This document shows, piece after piece, positions 48,534 through 58,466 of a stretch of 64,000 nt of DNA (position 1 is the first letter of the stretch; each line of letters begins with the position of its first letter). The translations under genes and the position numbers were made by a program. This stretch comes from Bin87 sp965219925 (lineage in GTDB: Bacteria > Chloroflexota > Dehalococcoidia > Lucifugimonadales > UBA3495). The stretch covers positions 1,054,001 through 1,118,000 of the forward strand of contig OZ244795.1 of the NCBI GenBank assembly GCA_965219925.1, given 5' to 3'. The notes below the pieces were generated by a model, which was not told the DNA's origin, did not search any database, and saw nothing but the letters and a program-made list of their open reading frames with translations.

Positions 48534-48683
48534 AAACTAAAGCCAAGGTGAAATGCGCAGATGGTGGGGGTCAAACGACGGAGCCGGGTCGTTCTCCGAG
48601 TACGGATGAGAGGGATTCACGGACTTAACCCAGCTGATCATCATCGCCACTTAAATGTACATCCCACCTTGGCTTTAGTTTAG
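48532..48683 (+). mobile_element. 152-bp MITE with TAAACTAAAGCCAAGGTG ends, copy 1
   Basis: It starts with CTAAACTAAAGCCAAGGTG and ends with CACCTTGGCTTTAGTTTAG, perfect terminal inverted repeats of about 19 bases. It has no coding capacity. An exact inverted copy lies at 48811-48962. Its ends differ from those of the IS630 MITEs, so another transposase must mobilise it. Confidence 0.8.
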
Positions 48684-48813
48684 TAGACCAACATTCTTGA
48701 AATGACGGGTGTGGAATACCAGATTGCTCGACGATAGTCTCCATAAAGCCCTGTATGGCCGGGGAAAGGCCCTGTACCAATCAACCCATCATTACAAAGA
48801 TTTCGGACTACTA
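48681..48813 (-). mobile_element. IS630-related MITE between the two 152-bp elements
   Basis: About 130 bases from TAGTAGACCAACATTCTTGAA to TTTCGGACTACTA. It is of the same family as the copies at 48961, 52656 and 54018 and in opposite orientation to all of them. Confidence 0.75.
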
Positions 48814-48962
48814 AACTAAAGCCAAGGTGGGATGTACATTTAAGTGGCGATGATGATCAGCTGGGTTAAGTCCGTGAATCCCTCTCATCCGTACTCGGAG
48901 AACGACCCGGCTCCGTCGTTTGACCCCCACCATCTGCGCATTTCACCTTGGCTTTAGTTTAG
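48811..48962 (-). mobile_element. 152-bp MITE with TAAACTAAAGCCAAGGTG ends, copy 2 (inverted)
   Basis: Exact reverse complement of 48532-48683 over its whole length as far as I can align it. Together the two copies form a 152-bp inverted repeat around a 128-base MITE. Confidence 0.8.
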
Positions 48963-49091
48963 TAGTCCGAAATCTTTGTAATGATGGGTTGATTGGTACA
49001 GGGCCTTTCTACGGCCATACCGGGTTTATGGAGACTATCGCCGAGCAATCTGGCATTCCACCCGTCATTTCAAGAATGTTGGTCTACTAGT
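48961..49091 (+). mobile_element. IS630-related MITE
   Basis: From AGTAGTCCGAAATCTTTGTAA to AATGTTGGTCTACTAG. It differs from the other copies by small changes in the middle (TTTCTACGGCCATACCGGG in place of TTTCCCCGGCCATACAGGG). It abuts the left end of IS630 copy 2. Confidence 0.75.
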
Positions 49092-49424
49092 AGTCCATCA
49101 GTTTTGGATTGATGGATACAGGGACTTCAATTTGATGCGCGCGTCCGCGGTGGTGAAGCGCCAGTCCACCCGTATTGTGTCCCGGTTGCGCTGCTGCTGC
49201 CACGCTCCTGCTTCCCGCCGCAGAACCCCCTGGTCTGGAATGCGGCGGTTCAGGCATTGGCGGGCCAGCACCCCCAGTTCTATCTCGGCCATGTTCAGCC
49301 AACTGCCATGCTTGGGCGTATAGTGAATCTCCAGACGTTCGGCGATGCGCCGCGCTTCCGCCGGCTCGAACGCCTCGTACAGGGACGCTGGGTGATGGGT
49401 GTTCAGATTGTCCATCACCAGTAA

Positions 49425-50286
49425 GAGCCTGTTTACAATCTTTTTAGGATTAGCACCATGAAGGCAAGCACCACCATTTGCAGGCTGGTATTGAGCTTTC
49501 TTTCGCAGTTCTTCCAGAGTCGGCGGCACTTTTCCAGCCAGGCGAAAGACCGCTCCACCACCCATCGCTTCGGCAGTACCACGAAGGTGTGCAGTTCGCT
49601 GCGTTTCACCACTTCCACCGAGGCTCCCAACAGGCCTTGCACCGCAGTGGCAAAGGGCTTCCCGGTGTAACCCCCGTCCACCAGCACCTTCTGCACTTGA
49701 CTGAGGCCGGACCGGTTTTCGTCAAACATCGCCAAAGCCCCAGCCCGGTCGGTAACGTTGGCGGTAGTCGCGTGTATCCCATGGGGCAATCCTTGCGTGT
49801 CCACCGCGATATGACGCTTGATTCCCGACACCTTCTTGCCTGCGTCATAGCCCTTGTGCCCGGCGGTGTCCGTGTTCTTCACGCTCTGGGAGTCCACGAT
49901 ACAGAAGCTGGTCTGCTCTTTCCGACCATTGCTTCGTCGGGCCGCGCCAACCGATTTTTTTTAGGACTTGCTCCAGAATGGAATCCTGACCTGGGCCAGG
50001 CCGCTCGCTCCATTGCCGGAAATACTGGTAGCAGGTGCGCCAATCGGGGAAGTCCGCGGGCAGCATTCGCCACTGGCAGCCGCTTTTCAGGAGGTACAGT
50101 ACGCCGCAGAAAACGTCGTACAAGTCCACGGTGCGGGGCTTGGTCCGGCGTCGGGCCGACGCCAACGTCGGCAGAATCCGGGCGAATTGCTCCCGGCTGA
50201 TGTCGCTGGGATAGGAATGAGACATGATTACCCCTCCCCTGATGATAGTCTCAACTTAACCTATTTCAGAGATCGTAGACAGGTTC
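49425..50286 (-). mobile_element. IS5-family insertion sequence
   Basis: An 862-bp element with imperfect inverted ends (GAGCCTGTTTACAATC and GATCGTAGACAGGTTC) bordered by TAA on both sides (49422-49424 and 50287-50289), the short target duplication expected for this family. It is inserted in the IS630 transposase gene. Confidence 0.85.
49433..50225 (-). CDS. IS5-family transposase in two frames
   Basis: The first frame (50225 to 49845) holds the N-terminal domain (SREQFARILPTLASARRRTKPRTVDLYDVFCGVLYLLKSGCQWRMLP). The second frame (open to 49433) continues with TSFCIVDSQSVKNTD, VLVDGGYTG and VVERSFAWLEKCRRL, the DDE residues. The frames differ by one base and meet at a run of eight A at about 49958-49965, where ribosomal or transcriptional slippage could join them. 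No internal stop is otherwise seen, so it may be active. Confidence 0.8.
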
Positions 50287-50289
50287 TAA

Positions 50290-51748
50290 GCTGGGCTTTG
50301 CGCAATTCAAGCGGCGTAAGCGAGGGAGTCCACCATTCGTTGGTACAGGGTGACGGGGAGTTCCTGGGTATCGGTGCTGGCTGCGGACAGTGAAAAACCC
50401 TCCGACGCCAGCCAAAGGTGGCGTCGCACCTGGGCGATGGCATCGACGAAAGTCGGCGACGGCTTGTCGTACCAGGCAGCAGTGCGCTGGGTGATGGGAT
50501 GATGTTTCTGCAAGGCGTGGGCGGCGAGGGTGGTCCAGGAGAAGAGGCCCAGCAGGACGGGCGTGGTGCGAGCGATGGCCAGGTCCGACCACTGGCGCTG
50601 GGTCTCGACACCCAGGTGGGTCCGCACCTCCTGAAAGGTGACTTCGAGTTGCCAACGCAGGACAAACCACTCCAGGATCTGGGTCTGGTCCGCCGACGGG
50701 TCGGTGCAGAGGAGGGCTTGGGGGTCGAAGGTCCCTTGGGGGTCGCGGATCAGCACCCAGCGGATGGTGACGGGCGGTTTGCCGGAGCGGTACCAGACGG
50801 CGATCTGGGAGGTGAGTTCCACGGTACGGGTGGTGCCGTCATACCAGGACACGGCGGCGACGGTCCACGGCACGTCGGCCTGATCCAGGAGGGTTTTCAG
50901 GGAGGGTCGCCGCGGGCCTTTCAGCGCCGGCCGGCCATTCTGACCCGGCTGGCGGGTCGGCGCTGGCGCATATAGAGCAGCGTCCAAACGTAATCTGGCG
51001 ATGAGAGTGACTGGCTCGCGCAGCGACTGGCAGCAGTGGAGCAGATCCAGCACGGCGTAGGCGTTGTCCCCCACCAGCACCAGGGACCGGTGGGGCAACC
51101 AGCGGCGCAACTGCATGACCATTTGCCGCGCCCAGTCGGTGACCTTCTTGTGCCGGCGTCCCTGTCGCTCGTAGTAACGAGAGGAGGGCGCCAGCACCGT
51201 GAGCACCGGCAGCGCCCAATGGCGTCCCGCCCAGGGGACGTGTCCCAGCCACATCAGGGAGACCCAGCGCAGCCCACTGGCCTTGACCAGTTGGTGGCGA
51301 CTGGAGCGGACCGCGTCCCGATAGATGCCTCGGGCCCTGATCTTGGCGCCGCGACGCCGTTCCAGGGTTTCATCGATACCGAAGATAAACGGACCGTCGC
51401 CGTGATCCAGGTACTGAAGCAGCAGCAAAAGCAAGATGCGGGCCACCTGACGGGGCGACCACACTGCCCGATTGAGTACCTCGTGGTAGCGGGCGTAGTC
51501 GTCCTGGTCGCTGCGGCCCATGACACGGAGCGCCGCGGCTACGGTGCGTTGGCCGGTGGCCAAGATCGCGCCCACCATCATGAGTTGGGCCTTCTGCCAG
51601 GTCGGAGTGGTGAACACCGTTGCGAAGGGAGCGAGTATCGGTACAATGACATCGGGCAGGGTGAGCATAGCTGGGCCTTTAGTGGAATTTGGGTCAGGCC
51701 AGCTTACCCTGTCTTTATAATTTTTCTAAATTATGCGCAAAGTCCAGC
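50290..51748 (-). mobile_element. IS701-like insertion sequence
   Basis: A 1459-bp element with inverted ends GCTGGGCTTTGCGC and GCGCAAAGTCCAGC (one mismatch), bordered by TAA at 50287-50289 and 51749-51751. It sits exactly at the right TAA of the IS5 element, so the IS5 duplication site served as its target or the two share one. Confidence 0.8.
50307..51668 (-). CDS. IS701-like DDE transposase
   Basis: A 453-residue transposase of the DDE endonuclease group. Asp residues occur in IFGIDETLERRRG and VLVGDNAYAVLD, and a Glu in WQLEVTFQEVRTHLGVETQRQWSD. This last block, with YRSGKPPVTIRWVLIRDP before it, is characteristic of IS701/IS4-type enzymes. It is complete from ATG to stop and may be active. 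The family name is my best judgement; IS4 in the wide sense is safe. Confidence 0.75.
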   Translation of the reverse strand: MLTLPDVIVPILAPFATVFTTPTWQKAQLMMVGAILATGQRTVAAALRVMGRSDQDDYARYHEVLNRAVWSPRQVARILLLLLLQYLDHGDGPFIFGIDETLERRRGAKIRARGIYRDAVRSSRHQLVKASGLRWVSLMWLGHVPWAGRHWALPVLTVLAPSSRYYERQGRRHKKVTDWARQMVMQLRRWLPHRSLVLVGDNAYAVLDLLHCCQSLREPVTLIARLRLDAALYAPAPTRQPGQNGRPALKGPRRPSLKTLLDQADVPWTVAAVSWYDGTTRTVELTSQIAVWYRSGKPPVTIRWVLIRDPQGTFDPQALLCTDPSADQTQILEWFVLRWQLEVTFQEVRTHLGVETQRQWSDLAIARTTPVLLGLFSWTTLAAHALQKHHPITQRTAAWYDKPSPTFVDAIAQVRRHLWLASEGFSLSAASTDTQELPVTLYQRMVDSLAYAA

Positions 51749-52655
51749 TAAGATCCGGTCTTTGTCCGGGTAGTCCTCGTCCACCAACTTCCTGACCACC
51801 CGCGCCCAATCGACTTTGGTACGCCGGTCCGTCACTTCAACTCGGCGCCACCCCTCCAGCGGCGCGAACACCATAAACAGGTTGCTCACCCCGTTGCGCT
51901 GGTATTCGTAATCGTAGGCCCGGGCCGCCCCAGGCCGTGACGGGCGGGGCTGACGGGTCTCGCTTACCTGCTGCTTGCTGGTCTCGTCCAGGCACACCAG
52001 CACTTCGTTGTCCCCATAGGGGCGATGATAAACCTCCAGCACGTCTTCCATCGCACATACGAACTCGCGCACATACGAACTCGGCGCTGCCTTGGGGCGG
52101 GATGCACCAGCACTCCTTCAGCCAAGGCTTGAGTTCGTTTTTTTCAGCGTCTGCCGCACCGTTTCGGTGCTGATGCTCTCCACTATCTTGCATTCAACCA
52201 GCCGGTCCGCCAGCAATTTAAGCGTCCAACTTACCCGGCCCAGTGGCGGTTCGGCGCAGGCCAGGGCAATCAGATGGGCTTCCCCCTGACCGTCCAACTT
52301 CTTCTGACGGCGATTGAGTTGCTCCCGGCGTCCCAAGGCCGCCTCCACACCCTCCTCCACACAGCGGCGGCGTACCCTTTCCACCGTCGCCCGGCCAACT
52401 TGGAGGGACCGGGCGATATCCCCGTCCTTCATCACCCCGTCCCCTTGCGCCTCATCGCTCAACAGCAGAATGCGAGCATGGGTCTGCCGGTAGGCCGCCG
52501 CCCGCCCTCTCGACACCATTGCCTTCAATTCCTGCCGCTCCTCCACACTCAGTTTGACCCGGTACTTCTTCTCCATCACTCACTCCCGCACCTTATTCTT
52601 TAGCTCCTTATAATTAACCTCATTATCCATCAGTTCAAAGATGTTCAACTACTAG

Positions 52656-52783
52656 TAGTCCGAAATCTTTGTAATGATGGGTTGATTGGTACAGAGCCTT
52701 TCCCCGGCCATACAGGGCTTTATGGAGACTATCGTCGAGCAATCTGGCATTCCACACCCGTCATTTCAAGAATGTTGGTCTAC
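52656..52783 (+). mobile_element. IS630-related MITE
   Basis: From TAGTCCGAAATCTTTGTAATG to AAGAATGTTGGTCTACTA, about 128 bases, nearly identical to the copy at 54018. It lies between IS630 copies 2 and 3, sharing CTAGTAG junctions with both. Confidence 0.75.
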
Positions 52784-52786
52784 TAG

Positions 52787-54014
<1,228 letters not shown>

Positions 54015-54017
54015 TAG

Positions 54018-54146
54018 TAGTACGAAATCTTTGTAATGATGGGTTGATTGGTACAGGGCCTTTCCCCGGCCATACAGGGCTTTATGGAGATTATCGTCGA
54101 GCAATCTGGCATTCCACACCCGTCATTTCAAGAATGTTGGTCTACT
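54018..54146 (+). mobile_element. IS630-related MITE
   Basis: Nearly identical to the copy at 52656, from TAGTACGAAATCTTTGTAATG to AATGTTGGTCTACTA. It abuts the next MITE at a shared CTAGTG junction. Confidence 0.75.
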
Positions 54147-54264
54147 AGTGGTCCGAAATCTTTGAAATGATGAGTTGCTGGCTTCGTCCTGGTTCTCCAG
54201 CGAAGTCGGTCTAAAGCAAGGCGTGAAGACGGATTCCCATCATTTCAAAGCGGTTGGTCTACTA
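54147..54264 (+). mobile_element. Shorter IS630-related MITE inserted in the end of an HNH gene
   Basis: About 118 bases from TAGTGGTCCGAAATCTTTGAA to AAAGCGGTTGGTCTACTA. The centre is unlike the other MITEs. Its right end supplies the last codons and the stop of the HNH gene read from the other strand. Confidence 0.7.
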
Positions 54265-54848
54265 GTGGTTTCACCCTGTCGGGTTCGTTGGGTGATTTCA
54301 CGGAACCGTTGTTGGGGTATCCGCGTCGCCGGAGGACTGCCAACCCGAACTCCCGACAACACCTCGCGGTAGCGATTCCGGAAGTCAGCATCCGTCTGCA
54401 CTCCTTTTCTTGCGTTGCAGGGGGAGCATAACGCCTGAAGGTTGCTGTCCACATTCTCGCCGCCGAATTCTACGGGGTATATGTGGTCTATTTGCCGGTT
54501 GTTTTTGTTGAGCGCAATACCGCAGTACATACAAAGATTGTTCTGGCGTGCGCTGATACGTCGTCGTTCCTGTTCGGAAAACCGAATTCGACGCGTTGGT
54601 GCCAGTGCCCTCTCGCCGGCACGGATTCGCAACGTGTACCGGTGGTAGAAATCCACCAAACCCAACCCAGCACTGGCAATACCACGGCCCATGCCCTTTA
54701 CGACAGTGAGCGGGAGATTTTGCTGTCGGTCTTCTCCCTGTGTAGGTTCGTTCAAGGCTCCTATCCTACAGCTCAGCGGAAAACTGGCTATTGCCAGAAA
54801 GCATCTCACAAAGGCCAACCATATGCCTGCTTGATGCTGGGCCGGCAC
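54240..54848 (-). CDS. HNH endonuclease with a MITE-derived C-terminus
   Basis: A protein of up to 202 residues with a clear HNH domain: LCMYCGIALNKNNRQIDHIYPVEFGGENVDSNLQALCSPCNARKG, with DH, N and the CxxC pairs. About the last eight residues (TTSRPTALK) and the stop codon lie in the terminal repeat of the MITE at 54147-54264, so the natural C-terminus was replaced. The N-terminal 50 residues include a hydrophobic stretch and may not be translated; an internal Met (GMGRGIASAG) is an alternative start. Likely a restriction or homing-type nuclease of unknown role. Confidence 0.7.
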   Translation of the reverse strand: MPAQHQAGIWLAFVRCFLAIASFPLSCRIGALNEPTQGEDRQQNLPLTVVKGMGRGIASAGLGLVDFYHRYTLRIRAGERALAPTRRIRFSEQERRRISARQNNLCMYCGIALNKNNRQIDHIYPVEFGGENVDSNLQALCSPCNARKGVQTDADFRNRYREVLSGVRVGSPPATRIPQQRFREITQRTRQGETTSRPTALK

Positions 54849-54875
54849 TGTCGGCCCATTGGCGGCAAAATGGAG

Positions 54876-54949
54876 TGGAGCGGGCGATGGGAATCGGACC
54901 CACGTAACTAGCTTGGAAGGCTAGAGCTTTACCACTAAGCTACGCCCGC
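54876..54949 (-). tRNA. tRNA-Gly (anticodon TCC)
   Basis: Read on the minus strand, the acceptor stem GCGGGCG pairs with CGCCCGC, the anticodon stem CTAGC/GCTAG holds the loop CTTCCAA, and the T-arm carries GGTCCGATTCC. A U discriminator and an encoded CCA follow. No integration signature is seen on either side, although an HNH gene and IS island lie downstream. Confidence 0.92.
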
Positions 54950-54984
54950 GCAGGTCAACATTATAGCGCATACCCGCCCCTGTG

Positions 54985-55035
54985 ATTGCCACGTCGCTGC
55001 GCTCCTCGCAATGACAGATTGGGTACGCGTGCGCG
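54985..55035. repeat. Fragment of the dispersed palindromic repeat
   Basis: TTGCCACGTCGCTGCGCTCCTCGCAATGACAG followed by GGGTACGCGTG. It matches the right half of the full element at 62774-62937. Confidence 0.65.
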
Positions 55036-55114
55036 TTACACCGTTATACATAAGACCCAAGAATCCTGTCCATCCATGTAAAAACCCGCACCCCCACACA
55101 TTACCCATGAACGG

Positions 55115-55518
55115 TCACGCAATAACTTCCAGGCGTTCTCCGACGGCTGCAGCCGCCAGTCGGGAATCCAAAGTCGCCAGCGCCACACGTTTCCGCATCG
55201 CCAATTCCAGATACATTGCGTCATAGATCGTTAGTCCGTGAACTCTGGCTAACCCATAGGCCCCTTCCAGGTCCGGCGCAATATCGGTTTGGATCGGCAA
55301 CGTAGCCAAGAATTCAGGTGTTGAGGCGCCTCTCCCGGAGCAACACGGCCCTTTCGTTCGGCAACCAACAGCACATTGCGAATTTCCAAATGCCATAGCT
55401 GCGGTACGTACGCCTCGTCCGATTCGAGGCGATGCAAAATCAGGTCAGCAATTGGGTGTGATTCATCGGGTAAAAACAGCGCAGCGGTAACTGAAGCATC
55501 CAGCACGAAGGCGCTCAT
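55115..55518 (-). pseudogene. vapC: PIN-domain toxin (VapC type), frameshifted
   Basis: The first frame (55518 down to about 55330) begins MSAFVLDASVTAALFLPDES with the first catalytic Asp and LEIRNVLLVAERKGR with the Glu. The rest of the domain, TIYDAMYLELAMRKRVALATLDSRLAAAA with two more acidic residues, is in another frame (to 55115). They join as APGEA..PEFLATLP if one base is changed near 55325-55335. All catalytic residues are present, so a recent mutation or a sequencing error is likely. PIN toxins cleave RNA. Confidence 0.8.
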
Positions 55519-55766
55519 CGGCTGTGGCCTTCGTGCCGCGCCTCCAGGATTTCAGCTACGGACATTTCGAGCCTGGACTGTGTGCGTAAATACTCTCGGA
55601 AACGCGATACCGCCGCTTTTTTCCTGCCGGCTTCATGCTCAGCGGGAGGTGTAAGATAAGCGACTACCTTGCCGTGGCGGGTGATGGCGATAGTTTCTCC
55701 CAGCTCAACGATCATCAGTAACTCAGATAAACGACTCTTCGCATCGGTAGATTGCACTTCAAGCAT
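55515..55766 (-). CDS. Phd/YefM-type antitoxin
   Basis: An 83-residue protein beginning MLEVQSTDAKSRLSELLMIVELGETIAITRHGKVVAYLTP, the classic Phd/YefM N-terminal DNA-binding domain. The C-terminal half should bind and block the PIN toxin. Its stop overlaps the toxin start as ATGA. Such antitoxins usually repress their own operon. The toxin appears frameshifted, so the antitoxin may persist alone. Confidence 0.85.
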   Translation of the reverse strand: MLEVQSTDAKSRLSELLMIVELGETIAITRHGKVVAYLTPPAEHEAGRKKAAVSRFREYLRTQSRLEMSVAEILEARHEGHSR

Positions 55767-56010
55767 AGGTATCCTCTCCGAAACGTCGGCCGCACGATTG
55801 CCCTGATTCCTGCCGGTAAAATGACTAGGGTGTGTTGACAAATACCGTTATTCCCGCGAAAGTGGAAATCCAATGACCGAATTCGTTAATAACGTTTTCG
55901 ATTTATTCACCTTACGACCTATGGATTCCGGCTTTCGCCAGAATGACGGAGTGAATTTCGAAATATCAACACTCCCTAGTCAGAATATGCAGCCATTTTA
56001 CCGCACCCGC
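55767..56010. other. Gap between antitoxin and sucD
   Basis: About 245 AT-richer bases. TATGGATTCCGGCTTTCGCCAGAATGACGG (about 55919-55948) and TTATTCCCGCGAAAGTGGAAATCCAATGA (about 55850-55876) are facing half-copies of a common bacterial intergenic repeat type. No gene is seen. Confidence 0.4.
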
Positions 56011-56904
56011 TCATACCAGCCCCGCCTCTCGCAACACCTGCTGCGCTGTCGCGCCGATGTCCGCCGGCGTGGGAATAATAACCGCCCCCGCCTTTTCCAG
56101 GGCGGCGGTTTTGGATGCGGCGGTGGCGCTCTCGCCGGTTATGATGGCTCCGGCATGTCCCATGCGCTTCCCGGGCGGCGCCGTCGCCCCCACGATCAGC
56201 GAGCAGATGGGCTTGGTAAACTCGGCAGACCCGATGTATTCGGCTGCCTCCTGCTCCATCGTCCCCCCAATCTCGCCGATAAACACCACCATGTCGGTAT
56301 CGGGATCATCGTTGTACAGTTGCAGTATCTCCACAAAGCTGCTGCCGATTATCGGGTCGCCACCGATCCCCACGCACGACGACTGGCCGATCCCCAGATC
56401 GGTCAACTGCCCCACCGCCTCATAGGTCAGGGTTCCGCTGCGGGAAACCACCCCAACCCGGCCCGGCATGTGGATATCGCCGGGCATTATTCCAACCTTG
56501 CATCTCGCCCCGGGATTGATCAGGCCCGGGCAATTGGGGCCAATCAGCCGCGTGGAACTCGCGTGAACGTAGCGATACAAACCCACCATCTCCTGCACCG
56601 GTATGCCCTCGGTGATGCAGGCGATCAGCGGTATGCCGGCGTCCACGGATTCAGCGACCGCATCGGCGGCAAAGGTGGGCGGCACGAAAACCAGGGACAC
56701 GTTGGCGCCGGTGGAATCGACAGCCTCGCCCACCGAGTCAAAGACGGGCACCACGTCATCGAACAGTTGCCCGCCCCGACCGGGGGTTACGCCGGCCACC
56801 AATTGCGTGCCGTACTCTTTGCAGGAACGGGCGTGGAAACTACCCTCCCGACCGGTGATGCCCTGCACCAGAACCCTGGATTGCTCGTTTAGCAGAATGC
56901 CCAT
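56011..56904 (-). CDS. sucD: Succinyl-CoA synthetase, alpha subunit
   Basis: A 297-residue subunit that carries the phosphohistidine. The CoA-binding Rossmann domain begins with VLVQGITGREGSFHA; SRSGTLTYEA and the active-site His segment GKRMGHAGAIITG follow. With SucC it interconverts succinyl-CoA and succinate with formation of ATP or GTP in the TCA cycle. It lies 5 bases downstream of sucC in the same operon. Length is normal for the family. Confidence 0.95.
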   Translation of the reverse strand: MGILLNEQSRVLVQGITGREGSFHARSCKEYGTQLVAGVTPGRGGQLFDDVVPVFDSVGEAVDSTGANVSLVFVPPTFAADAVAESVDAGIPLIACITEGIPVQEMVGLYRYVHASSTRLIGPNCPGLINPGARCKVGIMPGDIHMPGRVGVVSRSGTLTYEAVGQLTDLGIGQSSCVGIGGDPIIGSSFVEILQLYNDDPDTDMVVFIGEIGGTMEQEAAEYIGSAEFTKPICSLIVGATAPPGKRMGHAGAIITGESATAASKTAALEKAGAVIIPTPADIGATAQQVLREAGLV

Positions 56905-56909
56905 TCGGA

Positions 56910-58070
56910 TTATGCAGCCGGCCCGGCGCTCAAAGCCGCCGCCGCTTCGGTGAGAGTGTCGGTGAAGGTTACGTTCAGTCCCGACTGGGCCAGAATGTTT
57001 TTGCCCTCAGCCAGGTTGGTTCCTAGCATCCTCACCACCAACGGTTGCTGGGCATGATGCTCTTCAAAGGCCATCACTATCCCGCGAGCCGCCACATCGC
57101 AACGCAAAATGCCGCCGAAGATATTCACCAGAACCCGGTCAACCTTGGGATCCGACAGGATGATGCTAACTGCCGCCGCCACTTTTTCTGCGGACGCGCC
57201 GCCGCCCACGTCCAGAAAGTTGGCCGGCGCCGCGCCCGCCGCGTTGGCCACATCCAGCGTTGCCATCGCCAGCCCGGCGCCGTTCACCAAACAACCCACC
57301 CTGCCGTCCAGGCTCACGTAGGCGATATCGTCGTCCGCCGCCTGAGCCTCCAGCGCATCCTCCTGACCGCGGTCCCGCAATTCCTGCAAATCGGGATGAC
57401 GGAACATCGCATCATCTTCCAGGTTTACCTTGGCATCCAGGGCCACCACCGAACCATCGCCCGTTACGATCATGGGGTTCACCTCAACCAGCGTGCAATC
57501 GTTTTCGGTGAAAATGCGATACAGGGCGTCGAAGATGTTGGCGGCCTGCCGCGCCGTTGGGCCGGTCAATTCCAGCCGGGCTGCCAGACGCCGACATTGA
57601 AACGGCATCAGCCCCAGCAGCGGGTCCACGTTTTCAGTGATGATGGCGTCGGGGTCGGTAGCCGCAACCTCTTCTATGGACGTTCCCCCGGCGGCGCTGG
57701 CGATGAAAACCACGCCCCGAAAATCCCGGTCGATGGTTAGGGCCACGTAGATCTCCGTGGCTATGTCAGCCAATTCCTCAACCAGAACACCGTCCACGGG
57801 CACGCCGGCGGCATCGGTTTGATGGGTAACCAGCCGGGAGCCGAGCAGGCTGCCGGCAAATTCGCGCGCCTCATCCGGAGATCCGACCACCTTCACACCG
57901 CCGGCCAGCCCCCGGCCGCCGGCGTGTACCTGTGCCTTGACCGCCGCCCGTCCGCCGAATCCGACCGTCGCCTGCGCCGCCTCATCCGGAGTTACTGCCA
58001 CCTGCCCGTTGGGCACTGGAATCCCGTAACGGGCGAAAATCGCTTTGGCCTGATACTCATGCAAATTCAT
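56910..58070 (-). CDS. sucC: Succinyl-CoA synthetase, beta subunit
   Basis: A 386-residue subunit with the ATP-grasp domain (MNLHEYQAKAIFARYGIPVPNG start, KAQVHAGGRGLAGGVKVV, VEVNPMIVTGDGSVVALDAKVNLEDDA) and the ligase domain (GRVGCLVNGAGLAMATLD, NIFGGILRCDVAARGI). ATG 58070 is the family-typical start; an upstream extension to 58109 is not. It forms an operon with sucD. The enzyme acts in the cytoplasm in central carbon metabolism. Confidence 0.95.
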   Translation of the reverse strand: MNLHEYQAKAIFARYGIPVPNGQVAVTPDEAAQATVGFGGRAAVKAQVHAGGRGLAGGVKVVGSPDEAREFAGSLLGSRLVTHQTDAAGVPVDGVLVEELADIATEIYVALTIDRDFRGVVFIASAAGGTSIEEVAATDPDAIITENVDPLLGLMPFQCRRLAARLELTGPTARQAANIFDALYRIFTENDCTLVEVNPMIVTGDGSVVALDAKVNLEDDAMFRHPDLQELRDRGQEDALEAQAADDDIAYVSLDGRVGCLVNGAGLAMATLDVANAAGAAPANFLDVGGGASAEKVAAAVSIILSDPKVDRVLVNIFGGILRCDVAARGIVMAFEEHHAQQPLVVRMLGTNLAEGKNILAQSGLNVTFTDTLTEAAAALSAGPAA

Positions 58071-58457
58071 TGCGTCAACCATTGTGCAGTACCACGGCCC
58101 AACCGTCAACGGAATATTCTCCCACGCCCCGTTCCCCCACCCATCCCGAACCCGTCGAAAGACCTCTCCCTCTCCCTCGATGGGAGAGGGTTGGGGGTGA
58201 GGGTGAAAATCGCAACGTTACGTCATTGCGAAAAGCGCAGCCACGTGGCAATCCCGTCCCCCGATCCTGTCATTGCGAGGAGCGTAGCCGCTCATGGTGA
58301 GCCTGTCGAACCACGTGGCAATCTCGATGAGGTTGAACACACGACGGCAAACCACCATTGCTACGGCGACGAGATTGCCGCGCTACGCTCGCAATGACAA
58401 GTCTCCACCTCCGCTCATCCTGAGCCTGCCGAAAGGTTGCACGCGGCTTCCCTGGCC
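58071..58457. repeat. Intergenic cluster of dispersed repeats upstream of sucC
   Basis: No gene. It holds a CCCTCTCCCTCGATGGGAGAGGG hairpin repeat (about 58166-58190), two CATTGCGA...GTGGCAATC repeats (about 58225 and 58270), CTCATGGTGAGCCTGTCGAA (about 58290) and the matching palindromic half (GAGATTGCCGCGCTACGCTCGCAATGAC, about 58371). The sucCD promoter must lie here but I do not see a clear one. Confidence 0.65.
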
Positions 58458-58466
58458 ACAGAAACC

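Larger units (their letters stand above)
49098..52579 (-). pseudogene. IS630 transposase, broken by nested insertions and a tandem duplication
   Basis: The N-terminal part lies at 52118-52579, the middle at 51752-52100 and the C-terminal part at 49098-49421. An IS5-family and an IS701-like element separate the last two. In addition a 16-bp sequence (CGCACATACGAACTCG) is duplicated in tandem at 52052-52083 and shifts the frame. The A7 frameshift signal is still present. It cannot make a functional transposase. Confidence 0.85.
49090..52656 (-). mobile_element. IS630-family insertion sequence, copy 2, interrupted by two other IS elements
   Basis: The IS630 ends are at about 49090 and 52656 (TAGTAGTCCATCAGTTTTGG and AAAGATGTTCAACTACTAG). 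Between 49425 and 51748 two other elements are inserted one after the other. Removing them rejoins the frame as DRILLVMDNL, the expected IS630 catalytic sequence. Confidence 0.8.
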
